DNA from: Lineus longissimus
Taxonomy: Eukaryota; Nemertea; Pilidiophora; Heteronemertea; Lineidae
Direction of reading: 5' to 3'
NCBI RefSeq assembly: GCF_910592395.1
Contig: NC_088310.1
Coordinates: 16,997,501-17,061,500 of the forward strand
DNA length: 64,000 bases
This document shows, piece by piece, positions 10,594 through 22,164 of this stretch. How positions within the stretch are numbered: the first letter of the stretch is position 1; every line of letters begins with the position of its first letter. The notes beneath the pieces were generated by a model. It saw nothing but the letters and a program-made list of their open reading frames with translations, had not been told where the DNA came from and made no database searches. Position numbers and translations under genes: made by a program.

Positions 10594-11655
10594 ATGAAGA
10601 CAATAAATGCGACAATGGAGGACCTTTTAGATACCGCCACTGCAACAGCACCACCAGAACTGGTGAAGTGCCTTTCTGGATACAGAATGAAGCCTTTTAA
10701 CACTGCTGCAATATATCTTCGCTTCATCCTTAATGTGCCGTTGACGCTGATGATAACATCAGTTGGTCTGATTGGGAATTGTTTGGCTTTTATCGTCATT
10801 GGTCGCGAGCGGCCTTATACATCAACTTCGATTTTTCTCCAAACAATGGCCGTGGCCGACAGTGTGACTTTGGTAGCGTGGTTTTTACGGGAGACCATGA
10901 GACAAATAAACTACTTTGTAGTTTTAATCACCACGTATATGGAATTCTATAATGAGGCGTTTATGTATATCAGACCCGTGATGTGGTTTAGTAAAACAGT
11001 CTCCGTCTACGTCACCGTATGCGTCGCAGTCGAGCGGTTCATAGCTGTCTGCAGACCGTTAAAGGCGGCTTCGGTTTGTACCAGAAGGAACGGGTATATC
11101 GCTGTTGGCTGTGTGCTAAGCTTTGCATTCACCTATCGCCTGCCGATACAATTTGGCTACACGGTCAACTATCGTTACGACCCTTGCGTTGGGAGAAAGA
11201 GACCAAAGTGGGGCCATTCAGAGCTAGGTAATAATCCAATTTTCGATATTGTTTACGACAATATCCTTACAGTAATACTAGATGCAGCTTTACCAATCAT
11301 ACTCCTGACGGTCATCACATACTCTGTGCTCACAGCACTGAGATACTCAAGGATGAAAATGTCTGAAGGGTTAATCCGTGAAACCCGAAATATAGGAACG
11401 AATTCGGCCACAACCAGGGTGATGTCGGTGGTGATAGTGTTTATAATACTAGAAACACCAGGGGCTGCATATGAAATAATCAGAATACTCGACGACTACT
11501 CATCGGTAGATATAGACTATAACTGGGTTAGCCCTTTTTATTCAATTTGCCGTTTTTTGTCAGTCTCCAATTGCTTCGTTAATTTCTTTATTTATTGTGC
11601 GACTGGGAAACGCTTCAGGAGAGGTGTAATGGAACTGTTTCGCGGAAGAAAGTAG
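10594..11655 (+). CDS. Class A GPCR, FMRFamide-receptor-like (array copy C)
   Basis: Intact 353-aa single-exon frame starting MKTINATMEDLLDTATA, the start shared by most paralogues. Approximate layout: extracellular N terminus 1-42 with NAT site; TM1 43-70 (GLIGNC); TM2 78-98 (D2.50 in VADSVTL); TM3 124-150 ending VERFIAVC; TM4 166-186; ECL2 with Cys in DPCVGRKRP; TM5 218-246; TM6 274-299 with ETPGA; TM7 314-335 NCFVNFFIYC; helix 8 KRFRRGVMELF. The usual TM3 cysteine 25 residues before the ERF arginine is a Phe in the family. Followed within 2 kb by receptor fragments, so it sits in a unit of about 4.8 kb repeated at 15427 and 51755. Confidence 0.88.
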   Translation: MKTINATMEDLLDTATATAPPELVKCLSGYRMKPFNTAAIYLRFILNVPLTLMITSVGLIGNCLAFIVIGRERPYTSTSIFLQTMAVADSVTLVAWFLRETMRQINYFVVLITTYMEFYNEAFMYIRPVMWFSKTVSVYVTVCVAVERFIAVCRPLKAASVCTRRNGYIAVGCVLSFAFTYRLPIQFGYTVNYRYDPCVGRKRPKWGHSELGNNPIFDIVYDNILTVILDAALPIILLTVITYSVLTALRYSRMKMSEGLIRETRNIGTNSATTRVMSVVIVFIILETPGAAYEIIRILDDYSSVDIDYNWVSPFYSICRFLSVSNCFVNFFIYCATGKRFRRGVMELFRGRK

Positions 11656-11825
11656 GTCAATAACGTGAATTTCATTCACTGCTTCTGTTTTATTTGGTTC
11701 AGCACCCCGTTCGAATTAGTGGAATCGAGCTAATTCCAAGCGCGTTTTGGGTTTTCAACAAGACATGCAAGATCCTGTCCGAACGTATAAATTAGATATT
11801 GATTAAATATAGAAATATACAATTA

Positions 11826-11968
11826 ATGGGCATTATTTCAATTTCTTATAAACCTGACATCAACATTGAGCCACACTTTTTCAATAGTGAATCCGACTTC
11901 AATATTGAATTGCGACTTCAATATTGAAATTAGATTTCAGTATTGAAGTTCAATATTGAAGTCGGACT
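11826..11968. repeat. Partial fold-back element with TTCAATATTGAA motifs
   Basis: Starts GGGCATTATTTCAATTTCTT, like the left arm of the complete element at 21679-21866, then holds several copies of the self-complementary TTCAATATTGAA and an inverted pair GACTTCAATATTGAA/TTCAATATTGAAGTC. The right terminal arm is missing. Confidence 0.6.
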
Positions 11969-12200
11969 CAACAGCCAGGGTGTTGTCGGTGGTGATACTG
12001 TTTATACTACTAGAAATACGAGGGGCAGCAAATGAAACAGTCAGAATACTTGATGACTACTCCTCTGTAGATATAGAAAACAACTGGAGCAGTCCTATTT
12101 GTTTGATCTGCCGTTTTTTGTCAATATCCAATCGCATTGTCAATTGCTTGTGCGACTGGGAAACGGTTCAGGAGAAGTGTAATGGCACCATTTCGGGTCG
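11956..12200 (+). pseudogene. GPCR tail fragment (TM6-TM7)
   Basis: Encodes ARVLSVVILFILLEIRGAAN and CRFLSISNRIVNCLCDWETV, a diverged copy of the receptor TM6-TM7 region. It lacks everything upstream and reads through into unrelated sequence to 12309. Same fragment at 16765 and 57610. Confidence 0.7.
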
Positions 12201-12851
12201 CTGGATACTGGATGGTGGTTCTAAATACAATAAGGTAAAACCATCAGCCGATACCCAGCATAACGTAACTTTACCCCTCCAGTATGGCTCGAGAGGTTGG
12301 GGATCTTGACCTTGTAGATTAGTTATAATACCATAGGGACTGCCAGTCGTTCAACAGAGAGATGAACCAACTCATAGGTTTGATATAGGTTTCAAAATGA
12401 TTATTAGGAAAAATCACATTCTTGGGAAATATCAATAGAATAAGGAACTTGAGTTACACCAGAGAGAAGACGGGATATGGCCTACCTTGGGCACGGGGTC
12501 ATATCAGGAACGGGAACAATTTAGCATTCAGAATCACAAGCTGAAGAATAATCAGAAATTAGGATATACCTTAAAAATCACGGCCCGCGTCCCTGATATG
12601 TGTCCATTGCCTAGGATGGACGAAGAGAAAAAGCCACGTTCCCTGCTGAAGTTAGTGGGCAATATGCTACCCCTTGAAAGTCAAACATGTCATCAGATCA
12701 TCGGAAAGGACCAATCACAAATTGCCAACATTGGATAATAAGCTCATGATCAACAAAATATGTTGTCATCTCATGATTAATGGGGTAATCGTACGTTTGG
12801 TAACCTTGACGGACACCAGATTGGCTCTCATAAATTTCTAACCACGTGTCT
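12201..12851. other. Repeated intergenic sequence
   Basis: Shared nearly base for base with 17010-17661 and 57835-58469 but not recognisable as a gene. Short ORFs here (for example 12487-12738) are kept in all three copies mainly because the DNA is duplicated. Confidence 0.4.
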
Positions 12852-13099
12852 GGGGCCATATTTATGAAAGGCTCGCAAAGTTTGCGGGCATGCAAAGTAG
12901 TCGCAAAGCCATATTTCATATTTATGAAAGCCTTGCATCGCAAAAACCGCGCAGATTTTAGCGACAACGCAGAATTATCACAACGTTTGCGTGGTAATTA
13001 CAAAAGCCTCATCGCAAAATTTGAAACCCGAAAACCACTTCGCAAACTGCCCAATATTTTCGGGAGCTCCTAAGCGCCCGCTAACTTTGCGAGCCCACC
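12852..13099. repeat. Fold-back repeat with GCTCGCAAAG arms
   Basis: Left arm GGCTCGCAAAGTTTGCGGGC pairs with the inverted right arm GCCCGCTAACTTTGCGAGCC; an internal CATATTTATGAAAG repeat is also present. Probable non-autonomous element, with copies at 17662-17917 and 58470-58727. Confidence 0.6.
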
Positions 13100-13344
13100 A
13101 AAATTCTGTTGTTTTTTCGGATGTTTTGATTAATAATTGTGTCCCTCTATCAAGTCATTGTGCCACACTTGCTAAAGCATGGTTTGGATGCTTTCTTGCT
13201 AATTTGTCATTTAACCTCTTAAAGGGACAATATAGGCAGCAGCTGGGCAGGCAAGATAAAGTTAAACAAAAAGCCGCCAATAGGGGCCTCTCACATCTCA
13301 CGGTAGGTCGAAATGATTCACACTTGTACGAGGGATATATTGAT

Positions 13345-13780
13345 ATGAATACAATAAATGCGACAATGGAAGGCCTTTTTTAACGGTCACTGCCACTGCC
13401 ACAGCACCACCAGAACTGGTGAAGTGCCTTTCCGGATACAGAATGAAGCCTTTTAACAGTGCTAAAAGATATCTTCGCTTCATCCTTCATGTGCCGTTGG
13501 CACTTATGATAACACCACTTGGTCTGATTGGAAATAGTTTGGTTTTATCGTCGAGATGTTTATTGCTGTCTGCAGACCGTTAAAAACAGCTTCGGTTTGT
13601 ACCAAAGGAACCATGTGTTTCGCTATTGGCTGTGTGCCAAATGTCTTGTTTTAACTGAGAATGCCTCGTTTTCGTGGGATGTATGGTTCCCCTCTCAACC
13701 CGTGGTATTCCATGGAAACCTAAGTGAAAACATCATGGCTGTGCCCAGAACCGAATCATGAAAAAAAAATCTCAAATAGA
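13345..13780 (+). pseudogene. GPCR fragment with internal deletion
   Basis: Begins with the family start (MNTINATMEGLF) and soon hits a stop. It keeps the TM1 region out of frame, then jumps from TM1 (near 13545) to the ICL2 region (GCTGTCTGCAGACCGTTAAA). TM2-TM3 are deleted. Equivalent fragments lie at 18164 and 58974. Confidence 0.75.
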
Positions 13781-13969
13781 AGTGGTTTTCACTTGAACAG
13801 TGGCGATTCCACCTCTCTCGGCGTAAGAGGTTGAAAGAGCCTTGTTTCGAGAATAATTCATAGGCGAATTCGGGAGCAACATTATTGACCAACATTATTT
13901 TAGTTTTCACATCGAATACAAATATATTATTCCCAAAAAATATTGAAAATTATATATAATTTAAGCTAT
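13781..13969. other. Repeated non-coding segment
   Basis: Contains CACCTCTCTCGGCGTAAGAG, also found near 18630, 21995, 59430 and 62913. No gene seen. Confidence 0.35.
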
Positions 13970-15035
13970 TGATTTTTGTAGCGGGTAATATGCCGTAGTG
14001 GATGCGCCAGCAATATGCATGTTTGACCATTAGAAGTTATGGAGAAAAAATATCCCCTTTTCTGCAGTGAATATTTTGAGTTGGTAGATAGATCTTGAGT
14101 CTGTAACTTCGTTTTCAAAGTTTGAACAGTGCCCTCATTATCTACCCATGGACAATGATAGACAGAAAATATTAACCCCAAGGCGTTATTTAGTGTTTCG
14201 ATAACTTCTCTACAAAGAATAAAAAACGGCAGCACGATCGGTGTGTAAATTGATGCGACTACTGCAAAAATTAGAAATCAATTTAACTTTTTCTGACAAT
14301 CAATGTGTATATATGCAATGCGAGGCTTTGGTCACATCCCACATGACTAATAGCGTAACCTGATAAAATTCATTTTATCATTATTCTTCAGCGTTCGCGC
14401 TGTACTTGGATGTGTTATTCTCTAGGTATAGTATTCGCGTTTCATGCAAGGCAGGATGCGCGTTTTCACGTGCCACTACGATATGCGCCAGTTGGGTTAA
14501 TTGACCTGGTGACTTCTTTTTTGGCGAGAGGAAGTGTCCACGGAAGCGAATCATGTTTATCACTTGCTAGGGTCGTTTGGTTGCCCTGGCATGAACAACA
14601 GCTACTAGGAACCTCGGTTTTACGTCTCATTCGAAGGACGGTAGAGAGCAAGAAATTTTACTACACATGTAGTTGTTCCTTGAAACCCACCATTGTTCAT
14701 CCAAATATTCAATCCTTGGTTCTCCCGGGATCGAACCCAGGCCTTATTGCATGCAGCCACCCGTGTTGCTCTAAAGTTCCTTACTTATTCATGAGAGGTC
14801 ACGACTAGGAAAAGCTGACAGATCGATGCCCAAGTGATGTGATCCTGACAATACTTTGGACATCGATCGGTCAGGTTTTGGTCCGTGAAGAGACATCTGA
14901 TGTCTCTTCACGGACCAAAAGGGATGCAACCTCGTTGGATATTTCGGGTGGGCTTAAAAATCTCACAATAGGTATTGAGCGATAATTCATGCACTCTATA
15001 ATCGATTACATTATCATTTATCGATAGACAGCATG
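13970..15035. repeat. Array spacer repeat before receptor C'
   Basis: Full spacer with T-arm-like box near 14728, palindrome at 14876-14920 and ATCGATTACATTATC end region. Confidence 0.75.
14876..14920. repeat. 45-nt perfect palindrome
   Basis: TTTTGGTCCGTGAAGAGACA on the left faces its exact inverted copy on the right with one central base; 22-bp arms. Confidence 0.85.
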
Positions 15036-15426
15036 GGATGTCGTTTTAATTAACCCTCTTTAGTCTAACGGTCTCTCATACACTCAGAATAAGATTGAAC
15101 AGAACTTACGATTAAATCAAAACTTTCAACTAAATTAAAAGTATCCTCATATACATGTTCATGCTCCCAGTAATAATCTGTTGTGGTCAAAGTTATTTTT
15201 GACCATTACCTTCAAAGTTCTTAAGGTCCCCCCCCTACCCCGATAGAAAGGGATATTGACCGTTTTAGCCAAAAGTCGAAAAGATGACTTGTGATTTAGT
15301 GCTCATTGTACGACATGTCGAATGATTGATTCGGTTAAATGATGACTGTCAGTGTGGTACCAACTGGCGAATTACTTGGAAGTGTACCAAAGCATTCGAG
15401 TTAAGATGCTCTTTCATAGACAAATG

Positions 15427-16484
15427 AAGACAATAAATGCGACAATGGAGGACCTTTTTAATACCGCGACTACAACAGCACCACCAGAAATTGTGGAGTG
15501 CCTTTCCGGATACAGAATGAAGCCTTTTAACAGTGCTAGAAGATATCTTCGCTTCATCTTAAATGTGCCGTTGACGCTTATGATAACACCGCTTGGTCTG
15601 ATTGGGAATTGTTTGGCTTTTATTGTCATCGGTCGTGAGCGGCCTTATACATCAACCTCGATTTTTCTCCAAACAATGACCGTTGCCGATAGCGTGACAT
15701 TAGTGGCGTGGTTTTTACGGGAGACCACGAGAGGAATAAGTTATCATGTGCTTTCAATCAATACGTATATGGAATTTTATAATGAGGCGTTTATGTATAT
15801 CAGACCCGTGATGTGGTTTAGTAAAACAGTCTCTGTCTACGTCACCGTATGCGTCGCAGTCGAGCGGTTCATAGCTGTCTGCAGACCGTTAAAGGCGGCT
15901 TCGGTTTGTACCAGAAGGAACGGGTATATCGCTGTTGGCTGTGTGCTAAGCTTTGCATTCACCTATCGCCTGCCGATACGATTTGGCTACACGGTCAACT
16001 ATCGTTACGACCCTTGCGTTGGGAGAAAGAGACCAAAGTGGGGCCATTCAGAGCTAGGTAATAATCCAATTTTCGATATTGTTTACGAGAATATCCTTAC
16101 AGTAATACTAGATGCAACTTTACCAATCATACTCCTGACGGTCATCACATACTCTGTGCTCACCACACTGAGAGACTCAAGGATGAAAATGTCAGAAGGT
16201 TTAGTACGTGACACCCAAAATATAGGAAAGAATTCGGCCACAATCAGGGTGATGTCGGTGGTGATAGCGTTTATAATACTAGAAACACCGGGGCTGCATA
16301 TGAAATAATCAGAATACTCGAAAACTACTCATCGATAGATATAGACTACACATGGTACCATCTGTTTTATTCAATATTCCGTTTCTTGTCAATATCCAAT
16401 TGCTTTGTTAATTTCTTTATTTATTGTGCGACTGGGAAACGCTTCAGGAGAGATGTAATGGAACTGTTCCGCGGAAGAAAATAG
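15427..16484 (+). pseudogene. GPCR array copy C', single-base frameshift near TM6
   Basis: The frame is open from MKTINATMEDLF (15427; an in-frame upstream ATG exists at 15352) through TM1-TM6 with all family motifs. In the ETPGA region one G of a GGGG run is lost compared with the paralogues (ACCGGGGCT near 16290), and the frame stops at 16308. TM7 and helix 8 sequence continues in the other frame to a family-like stop near 16484 with few other lesions. It is either a very young pseudogene or an assembly error in a G run. Confidence 0.8.
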
Positions 16485-16639
16485 GTCAATAACGTGAATT
16501 TCATTCACTGTTTCTGTTTTATTTGGTTCAGCAGACCATTCAGATTGGTGGAATCGAGCTAATTCCGAGCGTGTTTTCGGTTTTCAACAAGACATGCAAG
16601 ATCCTGTCCGAACGTATCAATTCGATATTAATTAAATAT

Positions 16640-16775
16640 AGAAATATACAATTAATGGGCATTATTTCAATTTCTTATAAACCTGACATCAACATTAAGC
16701 CGCACTTTTCAATAGTACATCCGACTTCAATATTGAATGGCGACTTCAATATTGAAGTTCAATATTGAAGTCGGA
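16640..16775. repeat. Partial fold-back element with TTCAATATTGAA motifs
   Basis: Same arrangement as 11826-11968, shortened by loss of one internal motif. Confidence 0.55.
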
Positions 16776-17005
16776 CTCAACAGCCAGGGTGTTGTCGGTG
16801 GTGATACTATTTATACTACTAGAAATACGAGGGGCAGCAAATGAAACAGTCAGAATACTTGATGACTACTCTTCTGTAGATATAGACAACAACTGGAGCA
16901 TTCCTATTTATTCGATTTGCCGTTTTTTGTCAATATCCAATCGCATCGTCAATTTCTTGTGCGACTCGGAAACGGTCCAGGAGAAGTGTAATGGCACCAT
17001 TTCGG
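16765..17005 (+). pseudogene. GPCR tail fragment (TM6-TM7)
   Basis: Near copy of 11956-12200; encodes VLSVVILFILLEIRGAANET and CRFLSISNRIVNFLCDSE. No upstream receptor sequence. Confidence 0.7.
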
Positions 17006-17661
17006 GTCGCAGGATACTGGATGGTAGTTCTAAATACAATAAGGTAAAACTATCAGCCGATACCCAGCATAACGTAACTTTGCCCCTCCAGTATAGCTCC
17101 AGAGGTTGGGGATCTTGACTTTGCTGATTAGTTACTATAGGGACTGCCAGTCGTTCAACAGAGAGATCTGAAAGAACCAACTCAAAGGTTTGATATAGGT
17201 TTCAAAATGATTATTAGGAAAAATTACATTCTTGGGAAATATCAATAGAATAAAGAACTTGAGTTACACCAGAGAGAAGACGGGATATGGCCTACCTTGG
17301 GTACGGGGTCATATCAGGAACGGGAACAATTTAGCATTCAGAATCACAAGCTGAAGAAAAATCAGAATTCAGGATATACCTTAAAAACCACGTCCCGCGT
17401 CCCTGATATGTGTCCATTGCCTAGGATGTTCGAAGAGAAAAAGCCACGTTCCCAACTGAAGTTAGTGGGCCATATGTTACCCCTTGAAAGTCAAACATGT
17501 CATCAGATCATCGGGAAGGACCAATCACAAATTGCCAACATTGGATGATAAGCTCATGATCAACAAAATATGTTGTCATGTCATGATTAATGGGGTAATC
17601 GTACGTTTGGTAACCTTGACGGACACCAGATTGGCTCTCATAAATTTCTAACCACATGTCT
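17006..17661. other. Repeated intergenic sequence
   Basis: Copy of 12201-12851; no gene recognised. Confidence 0.4.
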
Positions 17662-17917
17662 GGGGCCATATTTATGAAACGCTCGCAATGTTGCGGGCAC
17701 CCAAAGCAGTCGCAAAGCCATATTTCATATTTATGAAAGCCTTGTATCGCAAAACCGTGCAGATTTTAGCGACAACGCAGAATTACCACAACGCAAACGC
17801 AAGTTTGCGTGGTAATTTACAAAAGCCTCATCGCAAAATTTGAATCCCGCAAACCACTTCGCAAACAGCCCAATATTTTCGGGTGCTCCTAAGCGCCCGC
17901 TAACTTTGCGAGCCCAC
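17662..17917. repeat. Fold-back repeat with GCTCGCAA arms
   Basis: Copy of 12852-13099 with small indels. Confidence 0.55.
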
Positions 17918-18163
17918 CAAAACTCTGTTGTTTTTTCGGATGTTTTGATTAATAATTGTGTCCCTCTTTCAAGTCATTGTGCCACACTTGCTAAAGCATG
18001 GTTTGGATGCTTTCTTGCTAATCTGTCATTTAACCTCTTAAAGGGACAATATAGGCAGCAGCTGGGCAGGCAAGATAAAGTTAAACAAAAAGCCGCCAAT
18101 AGGGGCCTCTCACATCTCACGGTAGGTCGAAATGATTCACACTTGTACGAGGGATATATTGAT

Positions 18164-18581
18164 ATGAATACAATAAATGCGACAATGGAGGACCTTTTTT
18201 AACGGCCACTGCCACTGCCACAGCACCACCAGAACTGGTGAAGTGCCTTTCCGGATACAGGATGAAGCCTTTTAACAGTGCTAGAAGATATCTTCGCTTC
18301 ATCCTTCATGTGCCGTTGGCACTTATGATAACACCACTTGGTCTCATTGGAAATAGTTTGGTTTTATCGTCGAGATGTTTATTGCTGTCTGCAGACCGTT
18401 AAAAAACAGCTTCGGTTTGTACCAAAGGAACCGTGTGTTTCGCTATTGGCTGTGTGCCAAATGTCTTGTTTTAACTGAGAATGCCTCGTTTTCGTGGGAT
18501 GTATGGTTCCCCTCTCAACCCGTGGTATTCCGTGGAAAACTCAGTGAAAACATCATGGCTGTGCGCAGAACCGAATCATGA
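18164..18581 (+). pseudogene. GPCR fragment with internal deletion
   Basis: Same TM1-to-ICL2 deletion as 13345-13780; starts MNTINATMEDLF then stops. Confidence 0.75.
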
Positions 18582-18784
18582 AAACAAATCTAAAATAGAA
18601 GTGGTTTTCACTTGAACAGTGGCGATTCCACCTCTCTCGGCGTAAGAGGTTGAAAGAGCCTTGTTTCGAGAATAATTCATAGGCGAATTCGGGAGCAACA
18701 TTATTGACCAACATTATTTTAGTTTTCACATCGAATACAAATATATTATTCCCAAAAAATATTGAAACTTATATATAATTTAAG

Positions 18785-19760
18785 CTATTGAATTTTGTAG
18801 CGGGTAATATGCCGTCGTGGATGCGCCAGCAATATGCATGTTTGACCATTAGAAGTTATGGAGAAAAAATATCCCCTTTTCGGCGCTATTTAGTGTTTCG
18901 AGAACTTCTCTACAGTGAACAAAAAACGGCAGCACGATCGGTTTGTAAATAGATGCGACTATTGCGAAAACTAGAAATCAATTTAACTTTTTCTGACAAT
19001 CAATGTGTGCATATGCAATGCGAGGCTTTGGTCACATCCCACATGCTTCAATGAGCATGTTTGAACTAATAGCATAACCTGATCAACTCATTTTATCATT
19101 ATTCTTCAGCGTTCGCGCTGCACTTGGATGTGTTATTCACTAGGTATAGTATTCGCGTTTCATGGAAGGCAGGATGGGCGTTTTTACGTGCCACTACAAT
19201 ATGCGCCAGTTGGGTTAATTGGCCTGGTGACTCCTTCTTTGGCGAGAAGTGTCCACGGAAGCGAATTATGTTTATCACATGCTGGGGTCGTTTGCTTGCC
19301 CTGGCATAAACAACAGCTACCAGGAACATCGGTTTTACGTCTCATTCGAAGGACAGCACAGAGCAAGGAATTTTACTAGTTGTTCCTTGAAACCCACCAT
19401 TGTTCATCCAAATATTCTATTCTTGGTTCTCCCCGGGATCGAACCCGGACCTTATTGCATGCAGCCACCCGTGTTGCTCTAAAGCTCCTTACTTATTCAT
19501 GAGAAGTCACGCCATTGGAGATGCACCGATATACGGCTGGGAAAAGCTGACAGATCGATGCCAAAGTGATGTGGTCCTGACAATACTTTGGACATCGATC
19601 GGTCAGGTTTTGGTTCGTGAAGAGACATCAGATGTCTCTTCACGGACCAAAAGGGATGCAACCTCGTTGGATATATCGAATGGGCTTAAAAATCTCACAA
19701 TAGGTAATGAGCGATAATTCATGCACTCTATAATCGATTACATTATCATTGATATTTAGA
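18785..19760. repeat. Array spacer repeat before receptor D
   Basis: Spacer copy with about 150 bp missing after TATCCCCTTTTC (near 18880). T-arm-like box near 19436; palindrome at 19608-19652 with one mismatch (TTCG for TCCG). Confidence 0.75.
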
Positions 19761-20113
19761 CCGCATAGGATGTCGTTTTCATTAACCCTCTTTAGTCTCG
19801 CGGTCACTCATACACTCGGAATAAAATTGAACAGAACCTACGATTAAATCAAAACTTTCAACAAAATTAAAAGTATCCTCATATACATGTACATGGTCCC
19901 AGTTATAATTTGTTGTGGTCAAAGCTATTTTTTGGCTATTACCTTCAAAGTTCGAAAGGTTTTTTAGCCCCCTATATGAAGGGATGCTGACTGTCTTAGC
20001 CAAAAGTCGAAAAGATGACTTGTGATATAGTGCTCATTGTATGACATGTCAAATGTTTTTATTCGGTCAAATGATGACTGTCAGTATGGTACCAACTGAC
20101 GAATTACTTTGAA

Positions 20114-21223
20114 GTGTATCGAACTATTCCAATTAAAAGAATGATGCTCTTTAATAGACAAATGAAGACAATAAATGCGACAATGGAGGACCTTTTTAAT
20201 ACCGCGACGGCAACAGCACCACCAGAAATTTTGAAGTGCCTGGCCGGATACAGAATGAAGCCTTTAAACAGTGCTAGAAGATATATTCACTTTATCCTTC
20301 ATGTGCCGTTGACGCTCATGATAACACCACTTGGACTGATTGGGAATTGTTTGGCTTTTGTCGTCATTGGTCGTGAGCGGCCTTATACATCAACCTCGAT
20401 TTTTCTCCAAACAATGGCCGTAGCCGATAGCGTGACATTGGTGGCGTGGTTTTTACGGGAGACCACGAGAGGAATAAACTACTTTGTGGTTTTAATCACC
20501 ACTTATATGGAATTTTATAATGAGGCGTTTATGTATATCAGACCCGTGATGTGGTTTAGCAAAACAGTCTCCGTCTACGTTACCATGTGCGTCGCAGTCG
20601 AGCGGTTCATAGCTGTCTGCAGACCGTTAAAGGCAGCTTCGGTTTGTACCAGAAGGAACGCGTATATCGCTGTTGGCTGTGTGCTCAGCTTTGCATTCAC
20701 CTATCGCCTGCCGATACGATTTGGCTACACGGTCAACTATCGTTACGACCCTTGCGTTGGGAGAATGAGACCAAAGTGGGGCCGTTCAGAGCTAGGTAAA
20801 AATCCAATTTTCGATATTGTTTACGAGAATACCCTTACAGTAATACTAGATGCAACTTTACCAATCATACTCCTGACGGTCATCACATACTCTGTGCTCA
20901 CCACACTGAGAGACTCAAGGATGAAAATGTCAGAAGGTTTAGTCCGTGACACCCGAAATATACAAACGAATTCGGCCACAGTCAGGGTGATGTCGGTGGT
21001 GATAGTGTTTATCATACTAGAAACACCAGGGGCTGCAAATGAAATAGTCAGAATACTCGACGACTACTCATCGATAGATATCGACTACACATGGCACGAT
21101 CCGTTTTATTCAATAATCCGTTTCTTGTCAATATCCAATTGCTTTGTTAATTTCTTTATTTATTGTGCGACTGGGAAACGCTTCAGGAGAGGTGTAATGG
21201 AACTGTTCCGCGGAAGAAAATAG
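20114..21223 (+). CDS. Class A GPCR, FMRFamide-receptor-like (array copy D)
   Basis: Intact single-exon frame. The longest reading starts at 20114 (369 aa), but the family-conserved start MKTINATMEDLF is at 20165 and would give 352 aa; I favour the latter because it aligns with 10594 and 61090. Seven hydrophobic segments, LIGNC in TM1, VADSVTL in TM2, VAVERFIAVC at the end of TM3, DPCVGRMRPKWG in ECL2, ILETPGAANE in TM6 and NCFVNFFIYCATGKRFRRG in TM7-helix 8. Its closest copy is 61090-62145, and both are followed by the same pair of fold-back elements, so the duplication carried gene plus flank. Confidence 0.88.
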   Translation: MYRTIPIKRMMLFNRQMKTINATMEDLFNTATATAPPEILKCLAGYRMKPLNSARRYIHFILHVPLTLMITPLGLIGNCLAFVVIGRERPYTSTSIFLQTMAVADSVTLVAWFLRETTRGINYFVVLITTYMEFYNEAFMYIRPVMWFSKTVSVYVTMCVAVERFIAVCRPLKAASVCTRRNAYIAVGCVLSFAFTYRLPIRFGYTVNYRYDPCVGRMRPKWGRSELGKNPIFDIVYENTLTVILDATLPIILLTVITYSVLTTLRDSRMKMSEGLVRDTRNIQTNSATVRVMSVVIVFIILETPGAANEIVRILDDYSSIDIDYTWHDPFYSIIRFLSISNCFVNFFIYCATGKRFRRGVMELFRGRK

Positions 21224-21382
21224 GTCAATAACGTGAATTTCATTCAGAGTTTCTGTTTAATTCGGTTCAGCACCCCGTTCGAATTGGTGGAATCGAGCTA
21301 ATTCCGAGTGCCTTTTGGGTTTTCAACAAGACATGCAAGATCCTGTCCGAACGTAAATATGAGATTTTATTTCAATTTTGAA

Positions 21383-21677
21383 ATACTGAATCCACTCACC
21401 AATAAGATCCCGAGCCCAGCAATACCCGATTTGTACCACCGCCGCGATGGGTAGAGTCTAACAACGTAATCGTCATGAATAGTCATGACTCTACAGCGGA
21501 ACTTTTCACATTACAGTTAAAGACCAGTTGGAAGAAACGGAGACAAGATATCTCACCCCTTTTATGCCTGCGAAAGGTTTACTATTATGCCTGTTTGTTT
21601 AGGCTCTACCCATCGAGGCGGTAATAGAAATCGGGTATTGTCGGGCTTGGGATCTTATTGGTGTGTGGATCCTGTAT
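21383..21677. repeat. MITE-like fold-back element, about 75-bp arms
   Basis: Left end ATACTGAATCCACTCACCAA and the inverted right end ATACAGGATCCACACACCAA remain alignable for about 75 bp, through CAATACCCGATTT and CGATGGGTAGAG. No coding capacity. Second copy at 62305-62599. Confidence 0.75.
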
Positions 21678-21678
21678 A

Positions 21679-21866
21679 CCTTTAACGGGCATCATGTCAA
21701 TTTCTTACAAACATGACTTCAATATCGAATCACGCTATTTCGATGTTGAATCCGACTTCAATATTTGATTGCGACCTCAACATTGAAGTTGTGATTCTAT
21801 ATTGAAATAGTGTGGATCAATATTGAACTCAAGTTCATAAGAAATTGAAATAATCCCCGTTAAAGG
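21679..21866. repeat. MITE-like fold-back element with CCTTTAACGGG ends
   Basis: Begins CCTTTAACGGGCATCATGTC and ends in the inverse (GACNTNATNCCCGTTAAAGG-like). The interior is rich in TTCAATATTGAA variants. It sits one base after the preceding element. Copy at 62601-62783; partial relatives at 11826, 16640 and 52960. Confidence 0.7.
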
Positions 21867-22164
21867 AACATTTATAAACCTAATTAAAATCTTCTTTGCG
21901 ATATACTGATGAGGGAGAGATGCTTTTTTAAACCCTGTGCCAATTCATTTTTTGTACATTGGTTGGTGACATTTTATGGTGGAAGTGGCGATTTCACCTC
22001 TCTCGGCGTAAGAGGTTGAAAGAGCCTTGTTTCGAGAATAATTCGTAAGCGAATTCTGGAGCAACATTATTGACCAACATTATTATAGTTTTCTCATCGA
22101 ATAAAAAATATATCATTCCCAATTATTATAGATAAAAATATTGAAAATTATACATAACTTAAAC
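21867..22164. other. Non-coding segment
   Basis: Shares the CACCTCTCTCGGCGTAAGAG segment with the C units. No gene seen. Confidence 0.35.

Noticed and set aside
12487-12738. Conserved 83-aa ORF repeated at 17297 and 58015
   Set aside because: The conservation equals that of the neighbouring non-coding DNA in the same duplicated unit, so it gives no evidence of coding.
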